64,000 bases of DNA from Candidatus Doudnabacteria bacterium RIFCSPHIGHO2_02_FULL_42_25 (lineage in GTDB: Bacteria > Patescibacteria > Doudnabacteria > UBA920 > O2-02-FULL-48-8), in the NCBI GenBank assembly GCA_001777665.1, contig MFEQ01000004.1, forward strand, positions 62,001-126,000. The letters run 5' to 3'. The notes beneath the pieces are model-generated. The model did not search any database. It saw only the letters and a program-made list of their open reading frames with translations, and was not told the DNA's origin. Every line of letters begins with the position of its first letter. The stretch's first letter is position 1. The position numbers were made by a program, and so were the translations under genes. Of this stretch, positions 7,869 through 16,693 are shown piece by piece.

Positions 7869-8590
7869 TGGTCCAAATCAAAACCGATCAATTTGAAGGG
7901 CCGCTCGATTTGCTTCTGACACTGATCGAAGAGCAAAAGCTCGATATATCCACTGTAGCATTAGCAAAAGTCACAGAACAATTTTTGGATTATGTAAAAA
8001 ATCTTCAGGTAAAAAATCCAATTAACTTAGCCGACTTTTTAGTCATCGCAGCCAAACTTTTAGTGATCAAATCCAAATCGCTTTTACCAACTCTGGAATT
8101 GGGAGATGAAGAGGAAGAAGCGGCTTTTGATTTAACTGAAGCTTTGCTGCAATACAAAAAATACAAAGAGGTTGCGAGGCATTTCAGACGCATTGAACTT
8201 CGTCACACTCAATCCTGGACTAGAGATGTTGATTTCTCCGATCGAATCACTTTTGTCCCTGACCCGACCATCACTCCGCAAATCCTCTCCCAGAGCTTGC
8301 AAACACTGGCTATGGAACTGAAAGAGATTATCAAATTCCCTCGCCAAATAATGAAAGAGGTGGTGTCCATCTCTGAAAAAATCGCCCACATCCAGCAACT
8401 AATTTCGTCTCAAATTGAAACTTCGCTCGCTTCCCTCCTTAAAGAAAGTAAAAGCAAAACCGAAGTCATTGTAACTTTTCTAGCCCTGCTCGAACTGACC
8501 AAACAACGGATAATCCAGCTCGAACAAACTGAACATTTCGCCGACATCATTATTAAAAAACATCAGCTCCATGGACCCAGTCAAGCTTAA
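7868..8590 (+). CDS. scpA: Segregation and condensation protein A
   Basis: 240 residues. N-terminal FEGPLDLLLTLIEEQKLDIS is the ScpA signature; ADFLVIAAKLLVIKSKSLLP follows. The acidic middle (GDEEEEAAFD) and C-terminal winged helix (VTFLALLELTKQRII) are as expected. ScpA is the kleisin of the SMC-ScpAB condensin. It overlaps scpB by 20 nt. Confidence 0.95.
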   Translation: MVQIKTDQFEGPLDLLLTLIEEQKLDISTVALAKVTEQFLDYVKNLQVKNPINLADFLVIAAKLLVIKSKSLLPTLELGDEEEEAAFDLTEALLQYKKYKEVARHFRRIELRHTQSWTRDVDFSDRITFVPDPTITPQILSQSLQTLAMELKEIIKFPRQIMKEVVSISEKIAHIQQLISSQIETSLASLLKESKSKTEVIVTFLALLELTKQRIIQLEQTEHFADIIIKKHQLHGPSQA

Positions 8591-9128
8591 ATCCCAAATT
8601 CTCTCTATCCTCTTTGTGGCATCCAATCCAGTTTCCATCAAAGAAATTCAAGAATCTTTAGGGGTTAACGAAGACGAAATAAAAATAGTCATTGAAGAAC
8701 TTGTTGCAGCCAATCACAGTTCTGGCATTATTCTTTTGGCGCATAATAACAAATTACAACTGGCTTCCAATCCAGATAATACGCAGGTTGTAAAAAAATT
8801 CTTGTCGCTGGAATTAAGAGAAAGATTAACTGATTCAGCTCTGGAAACTTTGGCCATCATTACCTACAAACAACCTGTCTCTAAAGCAGAGGTTGAAAAC
8901 ATTCGAGGGGTAAATTCCCAGTACATTTTGCGCCAACTGCTCATCCGAGGGTTGATTGAAAAAATCCCGTCCTCCTCTGACAAAAGGATGCAACTTTATA
9001 AAACTACTTTGGAATTCATGCAGCATTTGGGGATCAAGAGTCAGAACGAATTGCCAAACTTCGAAGAATTAACTAAAAATATTACTCTTACCCCCCAAGC
9101 CCCACCCGAAGCCAAAATCGAGATTTAA
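8571..9128 (+). CDS. scpB: Segregation and condensation protein B
   Basis: 185 residues, two winged-helix domains. The hallmarks SALETLAIITYKQPVSKAEVE and IRGVNSQYILRQLLIRGLIE are present. It binds ScpA and completes the condensin subcomplex. The last 41 bp overlap the 3' end of the convergent HD-GYP gene. Confidence 0.95.
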   Translation: MDPVKLKSQILSILFVASNPVSIKEIQESLGVNEDEIKIVIEELVAANHSSGIILLAHNNKLQLASNPDNTQVVKKFLSLELRERLTDSALETLAIITYKQPVSKAEVENIRGVNSQYILRQLLIRGLIEKIPSSSDKRMQLYKTTLEFMQHLGIKSQNELPNFEELTKNITLTPQAPPEAKIEI

Positions 9129-10593
9129 TCGATTGGCGTTGGGGTTCCAGCATTTCGGTTCCTATCATTTCCAAAAAAACTTTTAAAATATCAGGGTCAA
9201 AATGTGTTCCGGAAAGTGAAAGCATGTGCTCGATGGCTTCCTTATCATTCAAACTGCTCCTGTACGGTCGATCCGAACGCATGGCATCCCAGACATCCGC
9301 AATTGCAAATATTCGAGCGCAAATAGGAATATCTTTACCTTTGAGCCCTCGCGGATAGCCTGTGCCGTCAAATTTTTCATGATGGCAATAAGGGATGTCT
9401 TTAATGGTGTCCGAATATTCAAAACCTTCCAAAAATTGTGTCGCATATAAAGGGTGCTTCCGCATTATAATCCACTCCTCTTCAGAAAGCGGGCCTGGTT
9501 TATACAAAACATTGTCTGGAATTGCCATTTTTCCAATATCATGCAGCAGCGCTCCACGACGAATGTAAGCCTGCTCTCTTCTACTAACCCCCACTTTCTC
9601 TGCTAACTTCACGGTTAATTCTGCTACTCGCAGAGTATGCCCTTCTGTTTCTTTATCCCGAAGGTCCAAAGCTTTTGACCATCCCTCCAGCGCATGTTCA
9701 TACGCCTGCGAGAGTTTAATTTTACTTCGATTTCTTTCAGCAACAGTGGATGCCAGGAATAAAGTAGTTATCGCAATCACGATCAAATACCCCAGAAGCA
9801 TTACATGAGTATCTACAGGATAAGTTTTTACAAATGGACCAAAGCCTTGGTATGTAGCTATAATTGCAATCACGGCAATTAAGAGAGTAGAATTTGCAGC
9901 TTCACGCTGGGTAAATCGAAGCCCGGCCCAGACTAAAAGCGGGATTAGCAAAAACCCCATGGGATGATTCTCTAGAACATTTCCATATACTAAATAACAT
10001 ACTGTAACAAGGCTGATAATAAATAATAATCTTTCTAAAGCTTGAACACCTCTGTAGATTTTTAATTTGGTATCTGCGATCAAGAGCAGCGACGGAGTCA
10101 AAATAATTGCTGCCCCTAAATCACCGAGCCACCACCCAAACCACGCTTGCGAAGTCTGCGTCCAGGAATCAAAATCACTGGTGGATAAAGCCAAAATTCC
10201 CACTGTGGCGCTCACAGCAGTGGCGATAACGCTAAAAAATACGAACATTTTAACGTTGACAGCCCGATCGTAAAAAAATCTGCCGCCAGCGAATTTGTTA
10301 ATTAAAAATGTTGCCAGCAAAGCTTCTGCTGCATTGCCAATTGCAATTATGGCTGATGATGTAATATCACCAGTGGTTGTAACGTTAACAATAAAAGCAC
10401 CTATCAAAACGGCCGGCCAGAATTCAATGCCAAAGTATAACAAAGCAGCCAACGCAATTCCGGTCGGTGCCCAAACTGTGCTTATGCTGGGATTTATTTC
10501 AGCAAGCGATAATCCGAACTTACCAGCAGCGATGTAGATTAAAGAAAACAAAACAAAAATGGCACTCTGCTTCCAAGTAATTCTGTTTATCAT
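9088..10593 (-). CDS. MASE1 membrane sensor with HD-GYP phosphodiesterase domain
   Basis: 501 residues. Residues 1-285 are about eight membrane helices of MASE1 type (FGLSLAEINPSISTVWAPTG near the start). Residues 305-485 are an HD-GYP domain: LLHDIGKMAIPD (metal-binding HD), HHEKFDGTGYPRGL (HHE plus GYP) and SGTHFDP. HD-GYP enzymes hydrolyse cyclic di-GMP or related dinucleotides. No GGDEF gene is in the window. The C-terminus ends antisense inside scpB. Confidence 0.93.
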   Translation of the reverse strand: MINRITWKQSAIFVLFSLIYIAAGKFGLSLAEINPSISTVWAPTGIALAALLYFGIEFWPAVLIGAFIVNVTTTGDITSSAIIAIGNAAEALLATFLINKFAGGRFFYDRAVNVKMFVFFSVIATAVSATVGILALSTSDFDSWTQTSQAWFGWWLGDLGAAIILTPSLLLIADTKLKIYRGVQALERLLFIISLVTVCYLVYGNVLENHPMGFLLIPLLVWAGLRFTQREAANSTLLIAVIAIIATYQGFGPFVKTYPVDTHVMLLGYLIVIAITTLFLASTVAERNRSKIKLSQAYEHALEGWSKALDLRDKETEGHTLRVAELTVKLAEKVGVSRREQAYIRRGALLHDIGKMAIPDNVLYKPGPLSEEEWIIMRKHPLYATQFLEGFEYSDTIKDIPYCHHEKFDGTGYPRGLKGKDIPICARIFAIADVWDAMRSDRPYRSSLNDKEAIEHMLSLSGTHFDPDILKVFLEMIGTEMLEPQRQSIKSRFWLRVGLGG

Positions 10594-10601
10594 AGACTAT
10601 T

Positions 10602-10784
10602 TTAGTAGGCGAATTGTTCGCGCAATCGGAATAAATGGATATTGGCTACCTTCTCGATCGCAGTATCTTTGGAATTAATAACTATCTGCTTCAGCCATTT
10701 TTCAAATTCTTTGAAGGCTTTTTTCGATTTAACCCTGGCGGCTTTATCTGCGATTTCATATAGGACTAGTAAGTTGACTGACAT
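10602..10784 (-). CDS. Small protein of unknown function (second of a pair)
   Basis: 60 residues, mixed-charge and probably helical (KKAFKEFEKWLKQIVI). ATG 10784 lies inside the 3' end of the gene 10756-10935 (29-nt overlap), with AGGA 11 nt upstream. It ends 8 nt before the HD-GYP start. The two-gene arrangement resembles toxin-antitoxin modules, but I see no known motif. Confidence 0.5.
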   Translation of the reverse strand: MSVNLLVLYEIADKAARVKSKKAFKEFEKWLKQIVINSKDTAIEKVANIHLFRLREQFAY

Positions 10785-10935
10785 GGTGGTGTGTTTTCCT
10801 TTTAATTTTAATTTCTTGACCTAATTCCGCCCAATTTCTCCGAATATCCTCACTAAAAGTGCCGAAAAAATTGCGAACTGCTTTTTCAGCTTCATTCTCT
10901 AGTGAAGCTATTTTGTTGGTTCTTGGTAGTTTCAT
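10756..10935 (-). CDS. Small protein of unknown function (first of a pair)
   Basis: 59 residues, with the strongest Shine-Dalgarno of this region (GGAGGAG, 4 nt before ATG 10935). Contents: LENEAEKAVRNFFGTFSEDI, then RRNWAELGQEIKIKRK, ending TSPI. Amphipathic helix likely. Preceded by a recognisable promoter at 10954-10981. Confidence 0.6.
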   Translation of the reverse strand: MKLPRTNKIASLENEAEKAVRNFFGTFSEDIRRNWAELGQEIKIKRKTHHHVSQLTSPI

Positions 10936-10953
10936 AACTCCTCCTCACCAAGA

Positions 10954-11003
10954 ATGATATACCTAATCGCACCCCGATCAAATTATGCAATTCGTACAAA
11001 AAA
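10954..11003 (-). promoter_or_regulatory. Promoter of the small gene pair with an adjacent half-palindrome
   Basis: Minus strand: TTGATC (10981-10976), 16-bp spacer, TATCAT (10959-10954). Just upstream of the -35, the plus strand reads TGCA, ATTC, GTACAAAAA (10986-11003), which matches the right half of the palindrome upstream of the CdaR-like gene at 12321-12342. A shared regulator is possible. Confidence 0.5.
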
Positions 11004-11011
11004 GTCCGAAT

Positions 11012-12244
11012 TTAGATTTGCTTTACCGTTGCTTTCTCCAAATATAGCACTTTGTTTAAAATTAGCGCAACTTTCAATTCCATCGCATCATTAAATTTTC
11101 GTGGGTCCAGTCCTGTGACTTTTTTAATTTTATCCAGTCGATACAAAAGGGTGTTCCTGTGGATACTCAATTCCTTCGAAGTTTGAGTTAAGCTCATATT
11201 TCTATCAAAAAACTTTTCTAGTGTTTCGAGTAGATACTCTTCAGATAACAATTTCAGAAGTAATCGACGGACAAAATTATCCTGCCACTTTCGGTTACCT
11301 CCAGCTAGTGTGGCTACCATTCCCAAATCATCTATATGATAGAGAATTTTGTTTTCCCCGATACTCAACCCTAAATTCAATGCACGTCTGGCTTCTTCGT
11401 ATGCCAAAATCGCACCATCTTTGCCTCTGTAAAAACTTCCGATACTTATCAATAGACGATTATATCCATCTTTTTCGAATTGTGAAGCAATTAGTTGATT
11501 TAATTCCTGGGCTCGATTGCGTATATTATCCACCATTTCTCGACCTTCCATGCTGTAAAGTTCGTCGAGCAGTACTACAAACGTATCAGATCCAAAATAG
11601 GACACAGAACAACCCGATAATCTTCCGAAAAATTGACTGAAAGCTTGAAACAACTTTTTCTTATAATTGCTCAAGGCAGTTTGTTTTTCTTCCTCAGATG
11701 CAGTCGAATTTTCTCCAAATAGTGCTGACCAAAATCCTTCCACGGTTATAATTAAAACAACCTTATCGCGATTCAGGTTAATATCAAACAAATCAGCCTC
11801 TTCACGAACCTTACTATCTTCCACTGATAGTTTTCGGTGGAGCAGTCCAAACACAAAGTTATCTTTGATTTTATCTTTGTAGGGAAAATTATCAATAACC
11901 ACATTCTGCTGAATCATGAGTTCGGCAGTGGTGCCGATGATGTTGCGATAGTGTTGGTATTCTTCCGAATTGTCTTCAATAAATAAAGCTCCTGCGGTGT
12001 CCCCTCCATAATTAATAGGTATAGCTATGCCTTGGGCTAAGGTTGTTTTAGTTGCAGGCCCCGCTGTCTCGATTTCCTTGCTTGTATCGATAACTTTTTT
12101 GAGCTGCTCGTAATTCTTACCCGTTTCAGACAAATCAGTCGAGGCGAGGACATCCCCATTCACATCAGCTACAGTAACTTTCTTTTTCAGGATGGAAGAA
12201 AGTTTATTCACTATACCTTCAGCTATAATTTCGTTAATTGTCAT
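11012..12244 (-). CDS. CdaR/PucR family transcriptional regulator
   Basis: Start set at ATG 12244 (MTINEIIAEGIVNKLSSILK), preceded by AAAGG, rather than 17 codons further up in AT-rich leader. 410 residues: N-terminal sugar-diacid-recognition-like domain (about 1-130), GGDEF-like middle (about 150-300) and C-terminal PucR-type HTH with LSIHRNTLLYRLDKIKKVTGLDP. This family regulates use of diacids, purines or sugars. It neighbours a glycosidase operon on one side and the small gene pair on the other. Confidence 0.85.
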   Translation of the reverse strand: MTINEIIAEGIVNKLSSILKKKVTVADVNGDVLASTDLSETGKNYEQLKKVIDTSKEIETAGPATKTTLAQGIAIPINYGGDTAGALFIEDNSEEYQHYRNIIGTTAELMIQQNVVIDNFPYKDKIKDNFVFGLLHRKLSVEDSKVREEADLFDINLNRDKVVLIITVEGFWSALFGENSTASEEEKQTALSNYKKKLFQAFSQFFGRLSGCSVSYFGSDTFVVLLDELYSMEGREMVDNIRNRAQELNQLIASQFEKDGYNRLLISIGSFYRGKDGAILAYEEARRALNLGLSIGENKILYHIDDLGMVATLAGGNRKWQDNFVRRLLLKLLSEEYLLETLEKFFDRNMSLTQTSKELSIHRNTLLYRLDKIKKVTGLDPRKFNDAMELKVALILNKVLYLEKATVKQI

Positions 12245-12320
12245 ATAGTTAAGCCTTTGTATGTATAAATATACAATCATTATATAGAAAAGCAAGCGTC
12301 AGCATATAAAAAATGGCTAA

Positions 12321-12342
12321 TTTTTGTGCATTAGTACAAAAA
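12321..12342. promoter_or_regulatory. Candidate operator upstream of the CdaR-like gene
   Basis: TTTTTGTGC (12321-12329), ATTA, GTACAAAAA (12334-12342): 9-bp arms with one mismatch, about 80 bp upstream of the regulator start. A second palindrome GCAAAAACTTTTTGC lies nearby, at about 12370-12384. A related half-site occurs at 10986-11003. Confidence 0.5.
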
Positions 12343-12426
12343 TAGGCCCTTTTAACTAGTAGCAATTGTGCAAAAACTTTTTGCTTTTATACTTATCGAC
12401 AAATTTAACTGGATAAGTGCATTTCC

Positions 12427-13422
12427 CTAATTGTTAAGTAATTCCTTCGCTTTGGCCCACATACCCCAATCATTATTGCGTTTGGCCATCCAATACCACC
12501 ATTCGACCCCCCATAAATAGTTATCCACAAGCCCGACGCTTGAAGCGTAATCTATGTGCTCCTGGAAAATCTTTGGGTTCATCAGGGTTTTTTGGGTTTC
12601 GACATCAGTATTGAGCACACCAGAAAGCAACCAGGGTTCGGCCTGTAATTCAATTCCTACAATTGGAGTCTGGTGAAATTTCTGCAAAAAACCAGCTCTG
12701 ATTTTATAAAACCACGGCCCAATAGGATACTTATAATATCCAAGTTTATCATTATAAACCAACCGATACATGGTTACTCCTAAAATATCTGCTCCCGAAC
12801 CCGCAGTATAATTCCAGTTACCTTGTTCACCGCTGTCAGTAAGTATGATCGGTCTGGAATCCAAACTTCTGAGTATCTCAATCTCTTTCCTCAAACTCTC
12901 ACGAGTTTGCTTCGGGCAATCAATGCCAAATACAAAATAGGGTTCATTTTCAACTTGCCAGTATTTAATTGCTGAAAAGTTCCGAAAGTGTTCCACTGTT
13001 TTTTGAATCATGTTTAAAAGCGCTTGATCTTTTTTATCTTCATCTAAATTTTTATACCAATCTGGGTAATGGCACTCGGGCCAGCGCGGCTGTTTCTGCC
13101 CGATGACCAAAATCACCTCGACTCCACGATTGGAAGCTTCAGTTAACATCTCATCGATTAGTGCAAAGTCAAACTGTCCCTGATTTTTTTCAGTTTCGTT
13201 CCAATAAGTCATTAATCGGATTTTTTTTGGTTTCAAATCAGTAAGCATATCCAAATAGACCTGTTTCGAATCGAATCCCAGCGAGGCTGCCACGGTATGC
13301 GAAAAAGTTATGCCAAATTCAGGATTAGCAACCGGTTTAAATTGCAAATAAAAATAAAGAACTACACCTATCATTAGCCCGACAACAATTATTCCTAAAC
13401 GAAAAGGAGATATAAGCCGCAT
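12427..13422 (-). CDS. Membrane-anchored clan GH-A glycoside hydrolase-like protein
   Basis: 331 residues with an N-terminal signal anchor (about 8-27) and a TIM-barrel-like remainder. IKYWQVENEPYF carries the N-E pair of the acid/base in clan GH-A, and TPIVGIELQAEPW offers a candidate nucleophile Glu. Also typical: RLMTYWNETEKNQGQFDF. Substrate is not predictable. Third gene of an operon with a GH1 enzyme and an EamA transporter, and likely extracytoplasmic. Confidence 0.7.
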   Translation of the reverse strand: MRLISPFRLGIIVVGLMIGVVLYFYLQFKPVANPEFGITFSHTVAASLGFDSKQVYLDMLTDLKPKKIRLMTYWNETEKNQGQFDFALIDEMLTEASNRGVEVILVIGQKQPRWPECHYPDWYKNLDEDKKDQALLNMIQKTVEHFRNFSAIKYWQVENEPYFVFGIDCPKQTRESLRKEIEILRSLDSRPIILTDSGEQGNWNYTAGSGADILGVTMYRLVYNDKLGYYKYPIGPWFYKIRAGFLQKFHQTPIVGIELQAEPWLLSGVLNTDVETQKTLMNPKIFQEHIDYASSVGLVDNYLWGVEWWYWMAKRNNDWGMWAKAKELLNN

Positions 13423-14288
13423 GAAATAGTTCCAATTGCTATCAATTTCAAAGTTATTATTTCAGAAGAAATTTTTTCTTTCAAAACTTTCGGGAAATAT
13501 AGCGAAAAAAAGCTTGTTAGTATCAACAAAAATACAAATTGTAAACCTTGCAATGCATTCACGACACTTACACTGCCCAATGATACTGCGTAATTTTGCA
13601 AAAAACCGCCAACAGTTCCAGTTGCCCGAGACGAATAATATAAAGCCACGTTTTTTACTCCAGCTTCTTTCGGGGCGCTAAAAATCGCCGACCGGTTTTT
13701 GGCTGACATCAAAATAAATGGGATCGGGAGTAGAAACCCGAGCCTGGTCCAGATCATACCTGAAATAAAGTTACTGTGATCAAAAATATACTTAGTCAGT
13801 ACCGAGGCGGTAGCGAAAAAGAAAGCCGCTGAAATCGCATTGAACAATGCTTTCAATGTCCAAACTCCGTGTTCTTTTTTTAAAGAGATCATTACTGCCC
13901 CCGCAACCAGGAATATAAATCCTATAGTTTGAAAAGTACTTAGACGTTCATTGAGCATAAAAAAGGCCATTCCAAAAGAAAATAAAGGCACAAATCCTCC
14001 TAAAATCGGCACAACCCTGGAAACCGAAGTTAAACTAATCGCCGCATATGTATGATATATAGCCCCGATAAATGCGGCCCCGGCAATAAGCGCAATAATG
14101 AATCCTTGAAGATTTAACATCTGTGCCCCAAACGGGAGAAGTAACAAGGAAAACGGCCCGGTGATGGCAGTGTAGAATGCATAGGCAATTGGCGCCTTCA
14201 CAACTTTTGAAACTAAAAATTTATCGGCGATCCCTGTGAAGGCCAGAAGAAAATACGCACCAGCTGCAATCAGAATCCAACTAACCAA
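13395..14288 (-). CDS. EamA/DMT family transporter
   Basis: 297 residues with about ten hydrophobic helices in two EamA halves. First-half end: LGGFVPLFSFGMAFFMLNER; second-half counterpart around GTVGGFLQNYAVSLGSVSVV. Drug/metabolite superfamily exporters move small metabolites. It overlaps the downstream glycosidase by 28 nt and the upstream GH1 gene by 8 nt, so the three genes are co-translated. Confidence 0.85.
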   Translation of the reverse strand: MVSWILIAAGAYFLLAFTGIADKFLVSKVVKAPIAYAFYTAITGPFSLLLLPFGAQMLNLQGFIIALIAGAAFIGAIYHTYAAISLTSVSRVVPILGGFVPLFSFGMAFFMLNERLSTFQTIGFIFLVAGAVMISLKKEHGVWTLKALFNAISAAFFFATASVLTKYIFDHSNFISGMIWTRLGFLLPIPFILMSAKNRSAIFSAPKEAGVKNVALYYSSRATGTVGGFLQNYAVSLGSVSVVNALQGLQFVFLLILTSFFSLYFPKVLKEKISSEIITLKLIAIGTISCGLYLLFV

Positions 14289-15525
14289 TTTGCACCTCCT
14301 TCAAGACATCCGCGCTTTTTCTAATTTTTCGCGTTTGCGTCGCATAATCAATTTCCACTAATCCAAATCTCGGGCCATATCCCTCGGTCCACTCATAATT
14401 ATCAGTCAGCGCCCAGTAACAATACCCTCGGACATCGGCTCCATCAGCGATGGCGTTTGCCACAGCTTGTAAACTATCTCGAATAAATTTTGGCCTTCGA
14501 CTATCCACAGCATCTGCAATCCCGTTTTCTGTGACGTAAATTGGTTTTTTATACCACTTGAGATCCTTCAATAAGCGATGTAATCCTTCCGGATATAAGA
14601 CCCATCCCATATCCGATCTTTTATTCTGGTCAGTCAGCTTCATCTGTCCTTTATTAAAATTTTTATTCATTTCTTCGTAGCCCCGGCGCCAGCTCAATCT
14701 AACTTTGTTGTGAAAGTAATAATTAACCCCGATAAAATCCAATTGTTTCTGAATTTTCTCCAAGACATAATGATTGCTAATACTGTCAGCAAAATACGAC
14801 AAAATTTTATCCAAAATATTATTTTTTCTATATGGTTGGTAGAATGAACTATTTTTAGCAATCCCAATTTTTGCTTTGGGTATAGTTCGTTTGATAGCTT
14901 TATATGCTGACTTATGTGCTGCAATTAAGTTTCTGATCACAATCCAAGTTTGGATTAAATTTTTTTTAAATGGCGGATGCGATCCTTTTTGATGCGATAA
15001 TCCGGCGTAGATTTCAGGTTCATTTAATGTAATCCAAAGATCGATGTCTTTTCCTAGATTCTGCGCCACAAACCAAGAATAACGAGCAAAAGCTTCGACT
15101 CCAACATTTGTTTCAAACCCGCCTTTCGCAGCCAGCCACTGCGGCAAGGTCCAGTGCCAGAGAGTGACCATCCGAGTTAATCCATGATCTTTCATGGATT
15201 TTAAAACTTTTTTGTAATGCTCGATAGCGGCTGAATCCCACCGACCTTCTTCTGGTTCTATTCTCGCCCATTCAATCGAGATCCGCATGGCGTTCAAACC
15301 AATCTGTTCGGCTATGCCAAAATCTTCATCATATCTGTGGTAATGATCAGTAGCGATACCAGATTTAGGAACCTGTCCCAGTTGTTCCTCATGCCACCAA
15401 TCCGAATTGATGTTGTTACCTTCCACCTGGTGTGCCGACAAGGCTGCTCCCAGCAAAAACCCTGTGGGGAAATGAATCTTTGTCTGCACTTTTTCCTTGG
15501 TTTTGATTTCAACTAATAACGCCAT
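14281..15525 (-). CDS. Glycoside hydrolase family 1 (beta-glucosidase-like)
   Basis: 414 residues. GH1 landmarks: FPTGFLLGAALSAHQVEGN near residue 20, WITLNEPEIYAG (acid/base in NEP), PIYVTENGIADAVD (nucleophile in TENG) and GYCYWALTDNYEW. No signal peptide, so probably cytoplasmic cleavage of beta-linked disaccharides. Heads the GH1-EamA-GH operon; an extended -10 (TTGCTATAAT) lies 10 nt before the ATG, implying a nearly leaderless mRNA. Confidence 0.93.
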   Translation of the reverse strand: MALLVEIKTKEKVQTKIHFPTGFLLGAALSAHQVEGNNINSDWWHEEQLGQVPKSGIATDHYHRYDEDFGIAEQIGLNAMRISIEWARIEPEEGRWDSAAIEHYKKVLKSMKDHGLTRMVTLWHWTLPQWLAAKGGFETNVGVEAFARYSWFVAQNLGKDIDLWITLNEPEIYAGLSHQKGSHPPFKKNLIQTWIVIRNLIAAHKSAYKAIKRTIPKAKIGIAKNSSFYQPYRKNNILDKILSYFADSISNHYVLEKIQKQLDFIGVNYYFHNKVRLSWRRGYEEMNKNFNKGQMKLTDQNKRSDMGWVLYPEGLHRLLKDLKWYKKPIYVTENGIADAVDSRRPKFIRDSLQAVANAIADGADVRGYCYWALTDNYEWTEGYGPRFGLVEIDYATQTRKIRKSADVLKEVQIG

Positions 15526-15534
15526 ATTTCTTAC

Positions 15535-15540
15535 ATTATA
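15535..15540 (-). promoter_or_regulatory. Extended -10 element of the GH1 operon
   Basis: Minus strand TTGC followed by TATAAT (15540-15535). No convincing -35. The start codon is at 15525, so the expected 5' UTR is about 3 nt. Confidence 0.5.
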
Positions 15541-15619
15541 GCAAGTTTTTATCTTATTTGCGTTTTATCAAATATGTATTATATTAATGACGTAACCAAT
15601 AAGTTGAAAGGACTAAGAA

Positions 15620-16597
15620 ATGAGAAGATATCTTGCTATAACCTTGGTTTTACTGGGTGTTTTCGTGTTCGTTCCACAGGCAGAAGCCCAAGGCTTGGTC
15701 TTAAGCCAATATTCTGTAAATGTGAATATGGGGCAGTCGCAAACGATAACAGTGACCACACCAGCTGGCCAAATTCCAAATTTAATCTCTCTGACCAATG
15801 GTACAGTGGCTTATGCTACCGTTAATAGCTATCAAATTACGATTTATGGACTCAACAACGGTAGTACGCAGATGACTTTTTGTACTTATGATAATTCTTG
15901 TGCTTCAGTAAGCGTTACAGTTGGTGGAGGTAATACAAATACTTATGGCCAGATTACATTTAGCCAAAATAATCCAATCCTGACGGTGGGTCAATCGACG
16001 ACTGTGAATATTTTTTCCAACATTAGCAATCCCAGTTACTACATCCAAAATAACACCAACTCGGGAATTGTATCCGCTTCACTCAATGGCTCTACACTAT
16101 TCATCACAGCACTCAATACAGGTAGCACAAACGTAGTGATCTGTTCTAATAACATTAGCAGATGTGAAAGTGTATTCGTCATGGTCAGGACTTCGGGAAG
16201 TATTGCAGGGGCTTTAGTTTATAACAACGGCACACTGATCAATGACTACGGGACTATCTACATTACTTACAAGAATTCTAAAAGCGGCTTTACCTCGGCT
16301 CAAGCATTCACAAGCCTTGGCTACAAATGGGCAAATATCATTTCAGGCTCTACTGGCAATATTCCACATTCCGGTTACAATATTTCTTCTGCTTCTGTAG
16401 CGCATCCTTGGGGATCCTGGATTAATAATGCCGGAACGATCTATTTCGTTCATGATTCTGGATTGATCCCAATCCCGAGCATGGGTATTTTCACCAGTAA
16501 CGGTGGCGTGCTCAAAAGTGTCGTCGAAGCAAACAGCTACGACTTCAACAGACCAGTCCTGGCCCAAATGGACAACAACGACTGGCGATTGAAATAA
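15620..16597 (+). CDS. Secreted protein with tandem Ig-like (BIG2-type) repeats
   Basis: 325 residues. Signal peptide at 1-23 (YLAITLVLLGVFVF, cleavage near AEAQ). Two tandem repeats of about 85 residues follow (about 25-100 and 108-188). Each starts with a LxVGQSxTV/VNMGQSQTITV strand and ends in a Cys pair (CTYDNSC; CSNNISRC) and a VxV strand. The C-terminal part (about 195-325) is Ser/Gly/Asn-rich without a known fold. Probably a surface or exported adhesin-like protein. SD-like AAAGGA precedes the ATG. Confidence 0.7.
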   Translation: MRRYLAITLVLLGVFVFVPQAEAQGLVLSQYSVNVNMGQSQTITVTTPAGQIPNLISLTNGTVAYATVNSYQITIYGLNNGSTQMTFCTYDNSCASVSVTVGGGNTNTYGQITFSQNNPILTVGQSTTVNIFSNISNPSYYIQNNTNSGIVSASLNGSTLFITALNTGSTNVVICSNNISRCESVFVMVRTSGSIAGALVYNNGTLINDYGTIYITYKNSKSGFTSAQAFTSLGYKWANIISGSTGNIPHSGYNISSASVAHPWGSWINNAGTIYFVHDSGLIPIPSMGIFTSNGGVLKSVVEANSYDFNRPVLAQMDNNDWRLK

Positions 16598-16599
16598 AC

Positions 16600-16677
16600 T
16601 AAAATAAAAAGAACCGCTAGTTTTACCCAGCGGCGTGAATGTATGGTCGGCGCATACTGATTGTTTGCGCCGACCAT
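16600..16677 (-). terminator. Tandem hairpins ending the GC-rich gene at 16694
   Basis: A 12-bp perfect stem (16643-16654 with 16666-16677) is followed in minus orientation by a second stem CCGCT/AGCGG (16614-16633) and a T-rich run (complement of 16600-16613). The second unit has the form of an intrinsic terminator. Confidence 0.6.
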
Positions 16678-16693
16678 TTCGTGAGGTCCTGTG

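Noticed and set aside
12245..12295. Longer start for the CdaR-like regulator
   Set aside because: The added 17 residues are AT-rich hydrophobic codons in the promoter region and no SD is present.
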